Shown here in pieces: positions 12,958 to 25,600 of a stretch of 64,000 bases of DNA (positions are counted from its first letter, which is position 1; every line of letters starts with the position of its first letter). The notes beneath the pieces are model-generated. The model worked only from the letters and a program-made list of their open reading frames with translations. It did not search any database and had not been told where the DNA came from. Where the stretch lies: the NCBI GenBank assembly GCA_030142905.1, contig JASJOG010000257.1:124001-188000 (forward strand), in the 5' to 3' direction. A program made the position numbers and the translations under genes. The DNA is from Heliopora coerulea. Taxonomy: Eukaryota > Cnidaria > Anthozoa > Scleralcyonacea > Helioporidae.

Positions 12958-13368
12958 AAATTCACATCATTGTCACATCAGTGTGACACTGGACACCCTG
13001 TCTCGCCTGATGATTTCACCATCTTGTCTTCTTCTTCGTTCAACTCTGAACTTCTCGTCAGAGAAAGTCTTCTTATCCGCAGACTCAATGCATCGCTTAA
13101 TACCAACATGGGCTCCTTTCCACTTTCTTTATTTTAAGACTTTTCGTTTCTTGACATTTCCACTACATCTCAGTCTGGTGTTTCCTTTTGTCTTTCCCAC
13201 TTCCGTTCTTTCGCCAATATCTCGTTAATACATATCATGTAATATTTAACCACTATAATATTTATCACCTTGTAATATGTTATTCATTCTCTGAGAATGT
13301 TGCGTGCAGCAACGAAATATGCCTATTTTGCGTCTTTTTTGCTGGGCTTTATTATTTCTTCGTTGAGA
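12958..13368 (+). mobile_element. Second Penelope-like 3' fragment, opposite orientation
   Basis: Plus-strand copy starting in the GIY-YIG C-terminal coding part (HQCDTGHPVSPDDFTI, LLVRESLLIRRLNASLN) and running to the same TTTTTGCTGGGCTTTATT tail. Its hammerhead core at 13299-13325 reads CTGAGAA..GCAACGAAAT and is degenerate. With the minus-strand copy it forms an inverted composite, a layout common for this element class. Confidence 0.8.
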
Positions 13369-14344
13369 ATGAAGCAGTCAAATCTATTCCTGCTAATTTT
13401 TTTTTTTCAATCTTCGAGAGAAGAATAAATATTCTAAGCATCCTACCAGTACCAAAATTATATAAAGTTCAGTGCAAATAGAAAAAATTAAAACTATTAT
13501 AATCAAAAAGACAATGTTGATGATGATCACGATCATCATAATGATGCTTATCAAGATAGCAATGAGAATAATAATGATAACAAGAAAAAATAACTATAGC
13601 AACGACATTTACGACGACGACAACGATAAAGATGGTAAAGACGATGACGACGGCAGTGAAGTTGAAGACGACAATGACATTGACTATGTCCTGAACCGTA
13701 ACCCTAATCCTAATCCTCCCCCCCCTAACCCTTACTCTAAGCCCCACCCTAACCCTAACCCCTTATCTTCATGTATTATACAACCCCTAACGTAGGATGT
13801 TGGTGGCTCACTGAGCTTTGTACCGGGATCCAAATATCTGAATTTATAAACTTTATCATCATTTTCACATTCATTTTTGTACACAATGGCTATGCTCCTT
13901 TACCGCCCTCCCTAGGTTCGCCTATGGGTAAACGAAATGAAGAAGTTGTACCAAGGAGACTAGAAATCTGTCTCCTAATGGAGGACAACTCACCCCCATT
14001 CACACATATCATTGCATGTCATTGTCAAGGTCGCTTGATAACCTTATTTTGCGATATCCACATAGAGGAATCCCTTGCGAACCAGCTCTTAAAACAGATC
14101 GCTAGTATGTGGAGTGTTTTATATGGAATATCATATTTTCTATCGAATATATGGAATATTTTACCTCGTTGGGAGTCGGAAACGCTCAAGCACAAAGGCT
14201 TTCCTAAAACGGTGTTCGATATTGGAGAGCGTATCAAACGTACTTAGCTACCCTGAACCTAAGTCCCCATTAAACACGGAGCGATCGCATAAGAAGAGGC
14301 TGAGTTTCTCAGCCTGTCAATTATGATTGAGGAAAGGTCGCATG
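13369..14344. other. Intergenic, low-complexity and telomere-like tract
   Basis: AT/GAT-rich DNA (13500-13690) gives long spurious frames. Telomere-like repeats follow. The 158-codon plus-strand frame at 13771-14247 shows no recognisable family. Confidence 0.55.
13699..13766. repeat. Interstitial telomere-like repeats (CCCTAA-type)
   Basis: Interrupted CCCTAA/CCTAAT units with a C8 run. Degenerate, so an internal repeat rather than a chromosome end. Confidence 0.8.
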
Positions 14345-14737
14345 TTATTGGTCAATTGACTGCAGACTAATTTCCGGTGGACGAATATCACGTTCAATTG
14401 AGGAGAATATAGGAGATGAATTTGTTTGCAACGACGTTGCTGCCTGGATAGTATTTTGCGCCTGTTGGCCATTTGAACTGTTTTGACTGAGCCAACAATC
14501 CAAGAGCAACTGATTCCTCACGGTGTTGATCTTTTTACGTACTTCTACCAAGCGCCCTTCCTCATCGCGTTTCACTTCCATTTTGAAGCCGTAGCAGGCC
14601 TTGCTCTCTTTAATTGCACTTTCATTCTTCTGGTAGTAGGCTTTATTGCGATCATACTTGCTAAGCCCCGCCGAAAGCGGAGTTGTGCTTTGCGCAGAGG
14701 TAGAAGTCCGAGCGGTTGGATGAGAGCAACCGAGCAT
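14345..14737 (-). CDS. Hypothetical 130-codon minus-strand frame
   Basis: Uninterrupted frame from ATG at 14737 to TAA at 14345. Composition is protein-like: an acidic/basic helical centre (SKYDRNKAYYQKNESAIKES, MEVKRDEEGRLVEVRKKINT) and a Gln/Ser-rich tail. No family recognised. It lies in a relatively GC-rich patch 1.4 kb upstream of, and divergent to, the WD40 gene. Could be a single-exon gene, one exon of a longer gene or a decayed transposon frame. Confidence 0.3.
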   Translation of the reverse strand: MLGCSHPTARTSTSAQSTTPLSAGLSKYDRNKAYYQKNESAIKESKACYGFKMEVKRDEEGRLVEVRKKINTVRNQLLLDCWLSQNSSNGQQAQNTIQAATSLQTNSSPIFSSIERDIRPPEISLQSIDQ

Positions 14738-14989
14738 ATTTGTCACAAATGAATTTGAAAGTGGCGCCAGTTTTTGTTTATATTTATAATATTACAAGCT
14801 TCAAATATGCGCCAAAAAGAATACAGATGGCTATGACACATCGCGGACGTAATAAAATGTGAATCGTGCCCAAACACTGCGCGAGTAGGATGACTATAAG
14901 TGAATGAAGATTCGCAGGACGTCTCGAATAATTATAATACGACGTATAACAACCAGGAAAATTAGTAAATGTGGCATGTTCAGCCATTT

Positions 14990-16140
14990 ATTGCTTTATA
15001 TATTGTTTAGCTGTATTTTAAAAACACATTTTAAAAAAGTATTTCCGTAAGCTTTAGGCTCTAGGACACGCTTGTGGAGCTCTACGCTTTCCAGTTTAGT
15101 CGCACTTCAAAGTATCCGCCATTTAGAAACATGCAACCGCCATACGAAGCCAGAAATGTGGGAGGAGCTTACCCTTTTATAGCGTCGCTCCGTGTTTAAG
15201 CATTAAGCGCCGTCATTTTATCAGCGAGCAAAAAATTTTACCCTCCTACCGGCCCACGATTAACAAGCCGGACCGCAAGTACGCGTTCGTATCACCCTCC
15301 ATTCATAATTTTCTTCCATACTCTTCTCTGGTATCGTTTGGGGATCATTCATGCCGTGTGACATCGGCATATTCAGTGATGCCTGTCTATACAGCGTATC
15401 AAAATGTAAACATTTTTACGTAGGGGAAATCCAAATTTTCCTTGAGAAAAGGCGGAGCCTGTCACTCTACACCATTAAATGTAACGTGGCATGGCAGAAA
15501 GTTATTGGGTGTCGTCTTCCATTCATTGAGTCACCGTGCACGACCGGCCCTAAGAGATTCCGCGGTAGACTCAAACCTTGAAGGAATATTTGCACGACAA
15601 AACTCCCATTGTTCCTGAAATTTGTCGGCGAGAGAAGTATATTCCGGGTTTTGCAGGTTGCTCCTTGCGTGATTCCAGTTCCGGTGTAATCAATCCTCTA
15701 ATATGAAGCCGTTTCCGGAAAAACAGTAGTTTCACAAACGTCTGGGAACAAACTAGATCCATTCACCAATATTGATATCGCAGGGTCACTTGGTTATGCT
15801 TGAGTGATTACAAGAGAAGAAGCAACTGAGTTAGCGAAAGAAAAACATTGTCCTGTTCTTGCGGAAGGGTTCGACAGCCAACGACGAACGTGCCAAGACA
15901 ATTTTCAGACTGGGTTATAAAAATGCCACCCAGAATTCGATGAAAAGTCCTCTCCTATTAAACCTGGCAATCTACGAAAACAAACCAGTAAACTGCCTTT
16001 GCTGTTTGGTTTTGTGAGGAATTTTGGTCTACTTTAAACTGTGTTTATCACTTTCGTTTTTAATTTTATGAATGAGGAAATACCATCGTAATTGTCTGTG
16101 CAATTTATGAAAGTTCACGGAAGAATTCGGGAATCAAACT
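14990..16140. promoter_or_regulatory. Upstream region of the WD40 gene
   Basis: No gene recognised. The sequence is less AT-rich than surrounding introns and immediately precedes the ATG at 16141. TTTATAGCG at 15176 is TATA-like but too far upstream to assign. No repeat family recognised. Confidence 0.35.
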
Positions 16141-16782
16141 ATGAGTGTTGTTACGGAGGTTGTATCTTCATTAAAAGGACACAAATGGCAGATTTCTTGC
16201 CTCGAGTTCCAGTCGGCAGCTGATACAGTGTACCTAGCCTCGGGATCCTGGGACAAACAAGTGAGAATTTGGGACTTGAGTCGAATTGAAACTTGTACGA
16301 AGCTTAAAGGGGTCCACGAAGGGCCAGTGACAAGCTTGGCTTGGTATAGTAAAACCAAAGGGAACACTAATATCCTTGCCACAGCGTCGGCAGACAACAC
16401 GGCTTGTCTGTGGGATTGCACAACGAATAAAAACTTAGCCCGCCTCACCGGACATTCCGGCTGGGTTCTTGATTGCTCTTTCTCTTGTGATGGCCGAACA
16501 CTGGCAACATCATCTTGGGACACGAACGTTAAACTCTGGGATGTTGAGACTAAAAAGTGTGTGAGGTCGCTTGAGGATCACGAAAGTGGAGTGTGGACTT
16601 GTAAATATCATATTGAGAACCCAAATGTTGTATGCACTGGTTCCGAAGATGGCTCTCTCCGAGTGTGGGATGCGAGATCGACAACCTCGAAATATTTAGG
16701 GGGACATGACGACAGCGTTCGCTCTTGCTCTTGGTCGTTCGATGGCGGAGAGTATTTGGTGTCGGGCTCCGCAGATTCAAAG
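16141..16782 (+). CDS. WD40 gene exon 1
   Basis: 214 codons starting MSVVTEVVSSLKGHKWQI; carries blades 1-4 and most of blade 5; donor GTAAGA, phase 0. Confidence 0.95.
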
Positions 16783-19640
16783 GTAAGACTCACAATAAAT
16801 TTCCATTAAATACAGATTTAAAGCATTCCCGCTTTTCTTTACTTATTTAAGCTAAAGTCGATCCAAATTGTCTGTTCTTTAACGTTGAGCAATGGGTGCC
16901 AGTGTAGATAGTCGAGGATAACAAGATGCGATAACTTTGGGTGAAGCAACTACCTGAAATATACGAAAAGAAACTTCGACGTTTCGAGCGAAGGCCCTTT
17001 GGCTACTAAGTTCCCGACGAAGGGCCTTCGCTCGAAACGTCGAAGTTTCTTTTCGTATATTTCAGGTAGTTGCTTCACCCAAAGTTATCGCATTCTGTTC
17101 TTTAATGAACTATTAATCCCTTTCGTGTGGTAGATTTTCAAACTTAGGATCGCTCGTATTCAGAATTGTTCATTTGACATTCTTCGTTATTTTGGAATAA
17201 TGATTTTTGTTAACGATTCAACTTGATAACATTTACTTGTCAAACTGAATTTCTTAGCTTTATTATCACTGAACTTTAGATTTTTAACAGAGGGAAATTT
17301 AGTTCGGTTAAGAGCACACCAGGTTGTTTAGTAAACAGGGTTCTGAACAACTGACGCATCACAACATAGGAATGGGTTCGGTTTCCTGTACGAAACCGGA
17401 CCACCCGTTCGTTATTTCCAACAACTCGATGTGAGAAAGTTGTCTTTTTATTTCCCAGTTGAACGAAACTGTTCGGAAGCATACTCGTTCTATTCCCGCT
17501 ACTTCGTGACTTCATTTTCAACCCTGCGGCAACGTAGCAATTAACTTCCATTATGTAATTATCAGAGACTAGAAGACAACAGATACACACTAGGTGTGCT
17601 CTTCTTTGATTACCTCATTTTTGATTGTTTTGGTGCTCTTGACCTGGAAAAAGTTATCGTTGACAGTGATAAAACCTTTTGTGTCTGCGGCGGTATAATG
17701 TCGGTTGCGAATTGATATTTGCTGTGTTATTTTTAACTTGTTTTGACAGCGGCTCTTCGTTTTGAGTTAACGCTGTGTGCTTCGGGGAAAATGCATACGT
17801 TTGGAATTCAATGAAGTTTAAGGTCACTCGAAATCCAGCCGAGCTTATAAATTTTAACCTGTAAGTAATCAACAACCCGATTCGCATGAGACATTGGCAA
17901 ACTGATACAATGATTACTGGGGTTATCCGCAATTTTTTTCATGGTTTATTGGTTTTTGAATTTTGCATACAATAGCCATTTCGTCATTGTTTATCTTAAG
18001 CGGCCGCAAACGAAAATGAGTAAATTTTTATTTGCATTCTTCTTCTCCAAAGCAAAACAGCCTGTTTGCTTCGTTTGCTCGATATTTGCCGGATGACAAG
18101 TTATGTAACCTTTGAAAACAGAGTTGGAGCAATGTTCGTTTGATGCCAAATTAAGCAACGCAAGATTGAGACCCTTTGTCCGATTCACTATGTTTAAGTT
18201 GGTGCTAAATGCGTTATGGATGCGCTAGTTTGATTTCATATGTTTCAAGTATAATGGAAATGTCTAATTAGTTGAACGGCGAAGAATGAAAATTACAAGA
18301 AAAAAAAGTGCGGTGTAACTGTATAAGGCTGATAGACCGTAATGGATATGAGGTTCTGTTGTCTGTTGCAACATCATGTAAATTAAATGAGTGGGTGGAA
18401 ACTCAAGTTTATGATGTCTTTTTAAATGCACACAGAGTAGTTCAAGCATTTTAGGTGAGACAAAGAACCAGCACAGGGTAGAATTCAATACCTAAGGTAG
18501 TTATTTACACAACTTCAGTATTCCATATTGATAGCCATCTTCAAAGTAAAAATGGTTCATTCATTTTTGGATGACTAGCTATGTCAATAAAGTGCTGTGG
18601 TGAAGCATTTCTATGGCCTATTAACTTTCTTAAGGTTTAATGAATTTGAATTTGATGCTACAAATTTGAATAAAAGTAACAACTGTTCACATCCTGACAA
18701 AGTTGTTTACTTTACAAGCCATGATATTCATCTCAAACAGTACTGTAATTTATTAAAACTAAGAAGTGAAAAATGTTGCATGCTTCATACCATAATTGTA
18801 TAAATTTATTTTTCAGTACTTTTGGCTTCTACAGTGGGTGACGTTTCAACTTGAACAACTATTAGGCTTATTAATTTCTTATGGTGGTATCTTAACAACC
18901 AAGCATGTTGAGACTTACAGCTAGTTGTGAATTGTTAGATGTCTGTATTGTAAAACAAGTAAATTATATGTTGATAGCCTGGTCAGTCTCCTAATTAGCT
19001 TAAGATAGCCCCAGTCCCAGTTGAACTTCAGAGAGAATCATGCATCTGTTGAAAAGTAGTGTGAAAAATCTAGGAGTAAACTACATGACAGAGGCGATGG
19101 AAGCAATTCTTATGTGCCATGGCCGACAGCACAAGACCTAGTTAACGTGTTATATAATGGCATTACAAAAGCAACTTACTATACTGGGGGAATATAACAT
19201 AACAGGATGTCTGGTTTATTTTAACAAGTTAATGCAAGAGATAACAACATGCATTGACTGAAAGATTAAGCATTTGGTGTCAGGTAATAACTTATAATTG
19301 TCGACATCATTTGGAATGTTAACAACAAATGCCAGGAGTTGGGTTCAAAGTACCGTTGCATTTACATCACTGCCATAGAATTCAGTAGCAGCTAATTGCT
19401 GCTGTTAATCCTCCCTGTTCATGGCTTTCAGAAGTAATTATTGCAAGAGCTTTTAAACAATGAATGATGACTCACAAAAGCAGCAACACAAAGAAAAATC
19501 ACTAAGAACTTCAACAAATAAAAATATAAAAGTCTCATTGAAAAAAAAGTGTAATGGCTATGGTCATGGCAGACACAGCAGTTCTGTTGCCCTTGCATGA
19601 CAACATATGGTTACTACTGGTATTTCAGTTTGCATAACAT

Positions 19641-19674
<34 letters not shown>

Positions 19675-22600
19675 TTTTCTACTCTTGTGATCAAAACATG
19701 TTACTACTTCATGTATGCATTGACATGATCTTTAATTTTGATTTGTGTTATATTATAGATTATTCTTTGGGATTTCAGGCAAAATGTGGCCCTTACAAAG
19801 TGCCGTGGGCATGAAGCTGCAGTTACAGATGTCAAATTTTATCCTTTGGTTGGCAAAAAAAGATACCCACTGTTTCTTTCATGTGGTGACTATACTGTGA
19901 GGATGTGGCACCCATTGCAAGCCAGCTCTAAAGAACTTGTTAAGCTTAAACCACATAGTTTTGGTGCAGAGGTTTGTTGTTATTTGTGTTTGTTGTTCAA
20001 TTTTGGAAAGAATGGTATTGTCAAGTCAGGAGGGATCATTTACACAAAGAATTTATCCTGAGGAAACATGCCAGTGCCAGGGACCAAATTTAAACACCAC
20101 AATCAAAGTCTTCACCCAATTAAATTTTAGAGGGTCCAGCGACACTTGAAAACCTCTGTTGACTTTGCAGGGCCCATGACTTAAAAGTTAAGTTTGGTTT
20201 AGGTGAATGTAATGTTATGCAAAAATAGGCAAGTAACCTGCCAAGATATCTTCAGTCTAAAAATAGTGATTTTTATATTATACCTGGGTATAAACTAGCT
20301 GACTACTTAAGTGTGTTTTTTTTTCCTTTTTTTTAAAAAAAAAAATCATTTTTCATCAACAACTTCCTATGGCAATTGTTCTGAGCACACAGTAATAGCA
20401 GCAATCATAAACTACTGTTTATCTTTAATCCTTTCCAGTTCAAGGCATTTCTGATTGACAAGTAGAATCATCCAGCATTGGACAGAGTAAAATTAAAACT
20501 TTGGATATGGATATAAAGAGTTAATAAACATAAATAAAAACATCTGGTGTAGTATAGTGTAAAATATGGACCAAAAACAAAGGAAAAAACAATATCTAAT
20601 TTATGTTACCAAATGTCCATTATAATGGTCAATTCACTGTAGAGGAGAGTTTGGTAGGCTTTAGACCTTGCAGACAGATCTGGGAAATAAATTAATTGCA
20701 CTATTCTTAGAGCAGGTAGAAATTAGAGTAGTGTAGTAAGAAAGGAGACAATAACACATCGACACACCAGTCTGAAAAACTTTTACAAAGAAGCCTTCAG
20801 TCCAGCTACTGTTCAGTTTTTCCTTTTGCATCAGCAGTTTCTACCATGAAAAAAGGACTCCAATTTTGACTTGAACTTCTTGACCTATCAAATAGTATAC
20901 AGGAAAGTTCTAATTGAAATTAATTTAACATGATTTTCTCATTTCCACTTAGGTGGAGACCATTGCCATATCTGATGATGGAACTCTTCTTGCTTCTGGA
21001 GGACTTGATAATCAAATCATCCTTACAGCAATGGAAGTGCCAGTTGAAAAGCTTGAGGATGTTCCTGTCGATATGTGTAATGATCCTTGGACTGAACCCA
21101 AAATCAGGTCAAGGGAAAGGACAATTTCCAATAGTAAGTTGAGTTACTGGAGTGTTATTTTTTATTATTATTTTTTTCAAAAACGTTTATGTTTTACCTT
21201 AAACTTTTAGCCTTTTTATACATGTACATTTCTTCTAAATTTTTTTTATTTGCTTTACTAGCATTGCAATGCGCTATTGTCTTTCCTGAAGTTTTTCAAC
21301 TACCTAAGAGTAATATTAAGGTTTATTCAGTCGAGCATACTCCAGTCCTTGGTGGGAAGACGTTCTCGTAGAAAGGTGTTCATGTCTAAGCCCCTACATA
21401 CTGTATACGACGGATATAACGTGATGTGCAAAATTATGCTGAAGAATGATCTGGATAAAAAAGAAAATTATACTAATCCCAGAAATCTAGAACTCGGTGT
21501 CACAGGCGTTAATAAAGCAGGGAGGGGGTGTGACGGTTAAGCATCGGTCAGCAGAGGCAGTTGGCTGACAGTAGTTGGTAAGCCGTGATTGGTCCGCCAG
21601 TTGGGAGACCGCAATCAGCAGTGTAACAGCCTGAAATAGCGAGTTGTTGACAGGGGCGGGTTTAGGCGGGGGTACATCGGACGCACGTACCCCCTTTTTA
21701 TGATTAGTTGTCATGACTATTTGCTTGGCTACAAAACACAAGCAAAAACCATGTCGACAACTAAGAAGACTGATTATTTTCAAAGAGAATCGGGACAAAC
21801 AGCAAAGAAAAGAAAGGGTGAGTAGAAGAAATTCAAATTCAAGAAACACCGGAAACGACAGTTATGTAACGGAGGTTGATTGTTGACGTTCTCAGCATTA
21901 GTAAAGTAGAAGTAGAAGTAGTTCCCACATGTAAATAGTTGGGATGAACTATTTCCCGTTTATACGTTGAAATTGATTTCCCCTGCTTAGGGTACGCGAT
22001 AGAATCATTTCCCATTATTTAGGTAAGGTAAATTAAGGTAAAATCTTTATTTCGTCACACTAACCCATTCAACATACAGTTATTGGTTTCCAAGAGGGAA
22101 ACGTGATAAACAACAAACCGTTTTCAAATATGTACTATATTTACAAGTTATATCAAGAAAAGTTAAAGAAATGAGATAAGAAAAACAAACAAAACGAAAA
22201 ATATGATTATGAAAAGTTACCTCAGGCTAGCTTTGGAAATAATTGTATTAAATGAATTTAAAAACACTGCTTTTCTAGTCTCACTCGATGGACTGTTCCA
22301 AAGTTGTGCTCCACAATATCTGAGACTTTTTTCATGTAATCTGTTTTCGGCTTAGGCAAATAAAGCTTCGTATCCGAATTTCGTAAATTATGTTGTTGGG
22401 GAGCGGATGACATATTAAAGATCTCAGCGAGTAAGGAAGTTAATTCTTTATATAGTAGCGGAGATGGTCAACCAAGGGTAACGTAGAATATATAAAAGAT
22501 CAGAAAGTACTAAAAAAAGGAGAGATTCGAACCGATGGTCTTGGAGTGTGTTATTGCCACAACTCTGCCTGTCGCAATAGCTTAAAAGTCTTCCACTATA

Positions 22601-25600
22601 GCTGCACATAGTGGCATGCAGTGCCGTACCAAGGTGGTAATTCCTCTGGGGCAAATTCTGTTGAAGCCGCCTCTCCTCGGCCCGCTCTAATGTACCCCAA
22701 GCCCCTTATATAGTACAACTAAGCGAGGTACTTCTGTACAAACTAGTGTTTATAATGATTATTATCACAACTCGCACACCACCCAACTAAGGACAGTGGA
22801 AGGGATCTAAGCCTGCTACGGGCTCCCAGCATCCCGCCAGGTAAGGCCGCAACAGACATTGTACATTTCAGGGAACTTATGGGGAAAGGAAATTTTACCA
22901 TTAAAATGGATTTTAGGAAACACCCACGGGGCCAGCCCTTACTTGCCCAACTTATCCAGTAAGGTAGGAGTAAGGGATATACAGCCCTCTAAAGTCCCTG
23001 AAAGTACTCCCCGATGCGTATATACAGTTTGACCTTAACAGTACCCTGTTGCACTTCCAACCAATTAAGGTCAGTTTAGGCGTGCCACTGCAAGGGTTAA
23101 GTCTGAATATTGTTTTATTCTTAGACTACTGCATATCTATTTCAGCATTTAAGGCCAGTTCATCCTCAACCAACTAAGGTCAGGGGCATCGGCCTGCTGT
23201 ACAGATTTTCTTCTAGTCCTTGGGCTAACAGGGCAGGTTTGCCAACACCTGAAGGTAGTGTACTTGCAGCTGCCAGCCAATTAAGGCAAGCTGAGGCTTT
23301 CGGCTACCTGTCTACCCAGCTGGCAAGGCAGGGGCGGCCCTCCCTAGGTCATTTCATCAAAGCATGTTCGTTTTATGGAGGTCTCTGGCTCCGAGTCAAT
23401 GCCCTGCCTACCTATTTCTGGTTTTATCTCGGAGTTTCCTTCTCGTAGATAAGTTGCCATCCAAGGCTAAAAAGTCTTATCTACCCTTGGCTAAGGGGTT
23501 GCTGGCACTTGCCAAAGGTCCCACCCCGGACTCTGGTAGGCGGGAGCGTCCACATTCCCGTAGTAGGCTGAAGCTGTGCTTGTCCTACTCCAGTGCCTAA
23601 TAATAATAATAATAATAATTATTATTATTATTATTACTCAAAATGCAATTAAAAATTTGAAACTGACAATTCTGAGCCTTGACAACAGCAAACTCGTCAG
23701 TTATTAACGATGAGAAGCCGAGCCATTGAGTTAAAGTTTCGTTGAGCTTTGCAAAATATTTTTGAATCTGGACAAAAAGACCAAAAAATTCGAATTTTTG
23801 TTTCCGAAAATGTCGCCCCATAAAATTTTGCCCCAGGGCAAATGTCCTAGTCTCCCCTCCCTACCCGGTACGGCACTGGTGGCATGAATTTGTAAAACAA
23901 AAATGTGCTCCCCTCCTTTCTCAAAGTTCTGGATCCCCCCCGGTTGCCAGGTCTGGATGAACGTGGGTTAAGCAGGCAGGTTCTTAATTGACAGGCAGTA
24001 ACTATAAGAAGGAATGAATCAATAAAAAATAGAAGGCAAAAACAGAACAGAAATTGATTATTTGGGTTCATATGAGATACCGTTAACTGAAAATAAAATC
24101 CCATTTAGGTCTAGACGAATGCGATGGCTTACCTCATAGAGAAGATGGAATCGACAAGCCAGAGGAATTAAACAGGAAAAAAGAGTACTTGATCATTCCT
24201 CCACTAACTTCTGCTGCCGCGGTGTTAGAGGGTGCATTGGAAAGAAGAGACAGTCAAATGAATGGCACTGCTGCTTGCAATGGACAAATGGCTAAAAAAG
24301 GTGTCAAAACTCGACGAAAAGGGAGTAAGAGTCGTCCAAGACCAAGATCCCACCTCGGGGTAAACGGCTTGGCCAAACATTCGTCATTGAACTTGGAACT
24401 GTCGAAAACCTTGGCAAGTTTAAAGCATGTAAAGTCCAGATCCGATTCGGATCCGATGACAATTGACATTGGTAGGTGGCGTTTAGTTTAAAAGTTTTTG
24501 CTTGTGATCACCAGCTAGCAAATGTTAGTATCAAAGAGCAGTCAATAAAGTGGCAAGACGCGCAAAGTAATTCATATTACATCTTAGTATAATTACACAG
24601 GTGACTAACGAAAATCCTGCGAGGTGATTGGTGCAAAAATTACGTCATAAGTATAGGTCAGTTACCAAAACCGAAGTAACTACGAGGTAACTACGCCCGA
24701 GGCGCGAAGCACCGGGGTTAACGTAGTTATCGAGATTGAGGTAACTGACCTACGCAGTTCATGATCACACAGGCTTCATACAGAATCTTGTAGTGTAGTA
24801 TTATTCGATTTAGGTAATTAAAAATAAATTTAAACATTAAAACATTAAGTAGGGATTACTAAGTGATTTTAAGAACCGCAGCACATCAGAGAAAACCAAG
24901 GTGACCATGAACTGATACTCGATATTCAGCGACAGGTGAATTTAACAGTGAAGGCACAGAAGCAAAGTAGCGGTGACCTTTGAAAATGTTACCATGGAAT
25001 CTTTAGAACACCTTTTTCACTACTTTTCAACAATATTGACTTTCCCTTCGGCGAATAATTGTTAATTATGACACAATCAAATAAACCGTAAAACGAAAAC
25101 GATTAGAAACTTATTCAAAGGATAAAGTTGCCTTAAAGAAGCGAACTGATGAAGAGTTAAAAATTGTAAATAGTCAAAAAAAGTAGGAACCTCGTCGAAT
25201 TGTCGTTTCGTGAGTAAACTTTTAAAATTCTGTTGATTTTTCAAGAAAACATCTCAAAATCCGATGTTATGTCTACAAAATACAACCAATATACAGTGGC
25301 ATTTACTTTTTCATAGAAAATTTTAAATCCTTAAGACAACGGAGAGTCACTCACTTGGATTAAAATCGCAAGTACGACACAGAACAAGATTCAGCTTGAT
25401 GTATTTAGCCGAAGTAATGAAGGGTGAAAAGTTAAAAGGTTGATTACTGCCGTGACTGATCTCAAGAAGAGTTTAAAGTTGGAAATGGTCTAAAAAAAAA
25501 AAAAATTAGGAACCTTATTGAGTTGTCCTTTCGTGAGTAAACTTTTAAAATTCTGTTGATTTTTCAAGAAAGCATCTCAAAATCCAATGTCATACCTACT

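Larger units (their letters stand above)
11880..12958 (-). mobile_element. Penelope-like retroelement, 5'-truncated
   Basis: Minus-strand 3' fragment. The 5' end of the fragment (high coordinates) encodes RT-thumb-like sequence (LPFLDILITRTNGSFSTS, HKHTFTGLYTDYNNFIP) typical of the Penelope reverse transcriptase C-terminus. Then come a GIY-YIG endonuclease frame, a hammerhead-like core and a tail ending TTTTGCTGGGCTTTATTATT. It abuts an inverted second fragment at about 12958. A stop near 12481 (GTCCGATAGTC) interrupts the frame between the RT and endonuclease parts. Confidence 0.82.

Noticed and set aside
13699..13766. Chromosome end
   Set aside because: Degenerate, short and internal; ordinary genes and repeats continue on both sides.
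16134..16523. 129-codon minus-strand frame
   Set aside because: Shadow of WD40 exon 1.
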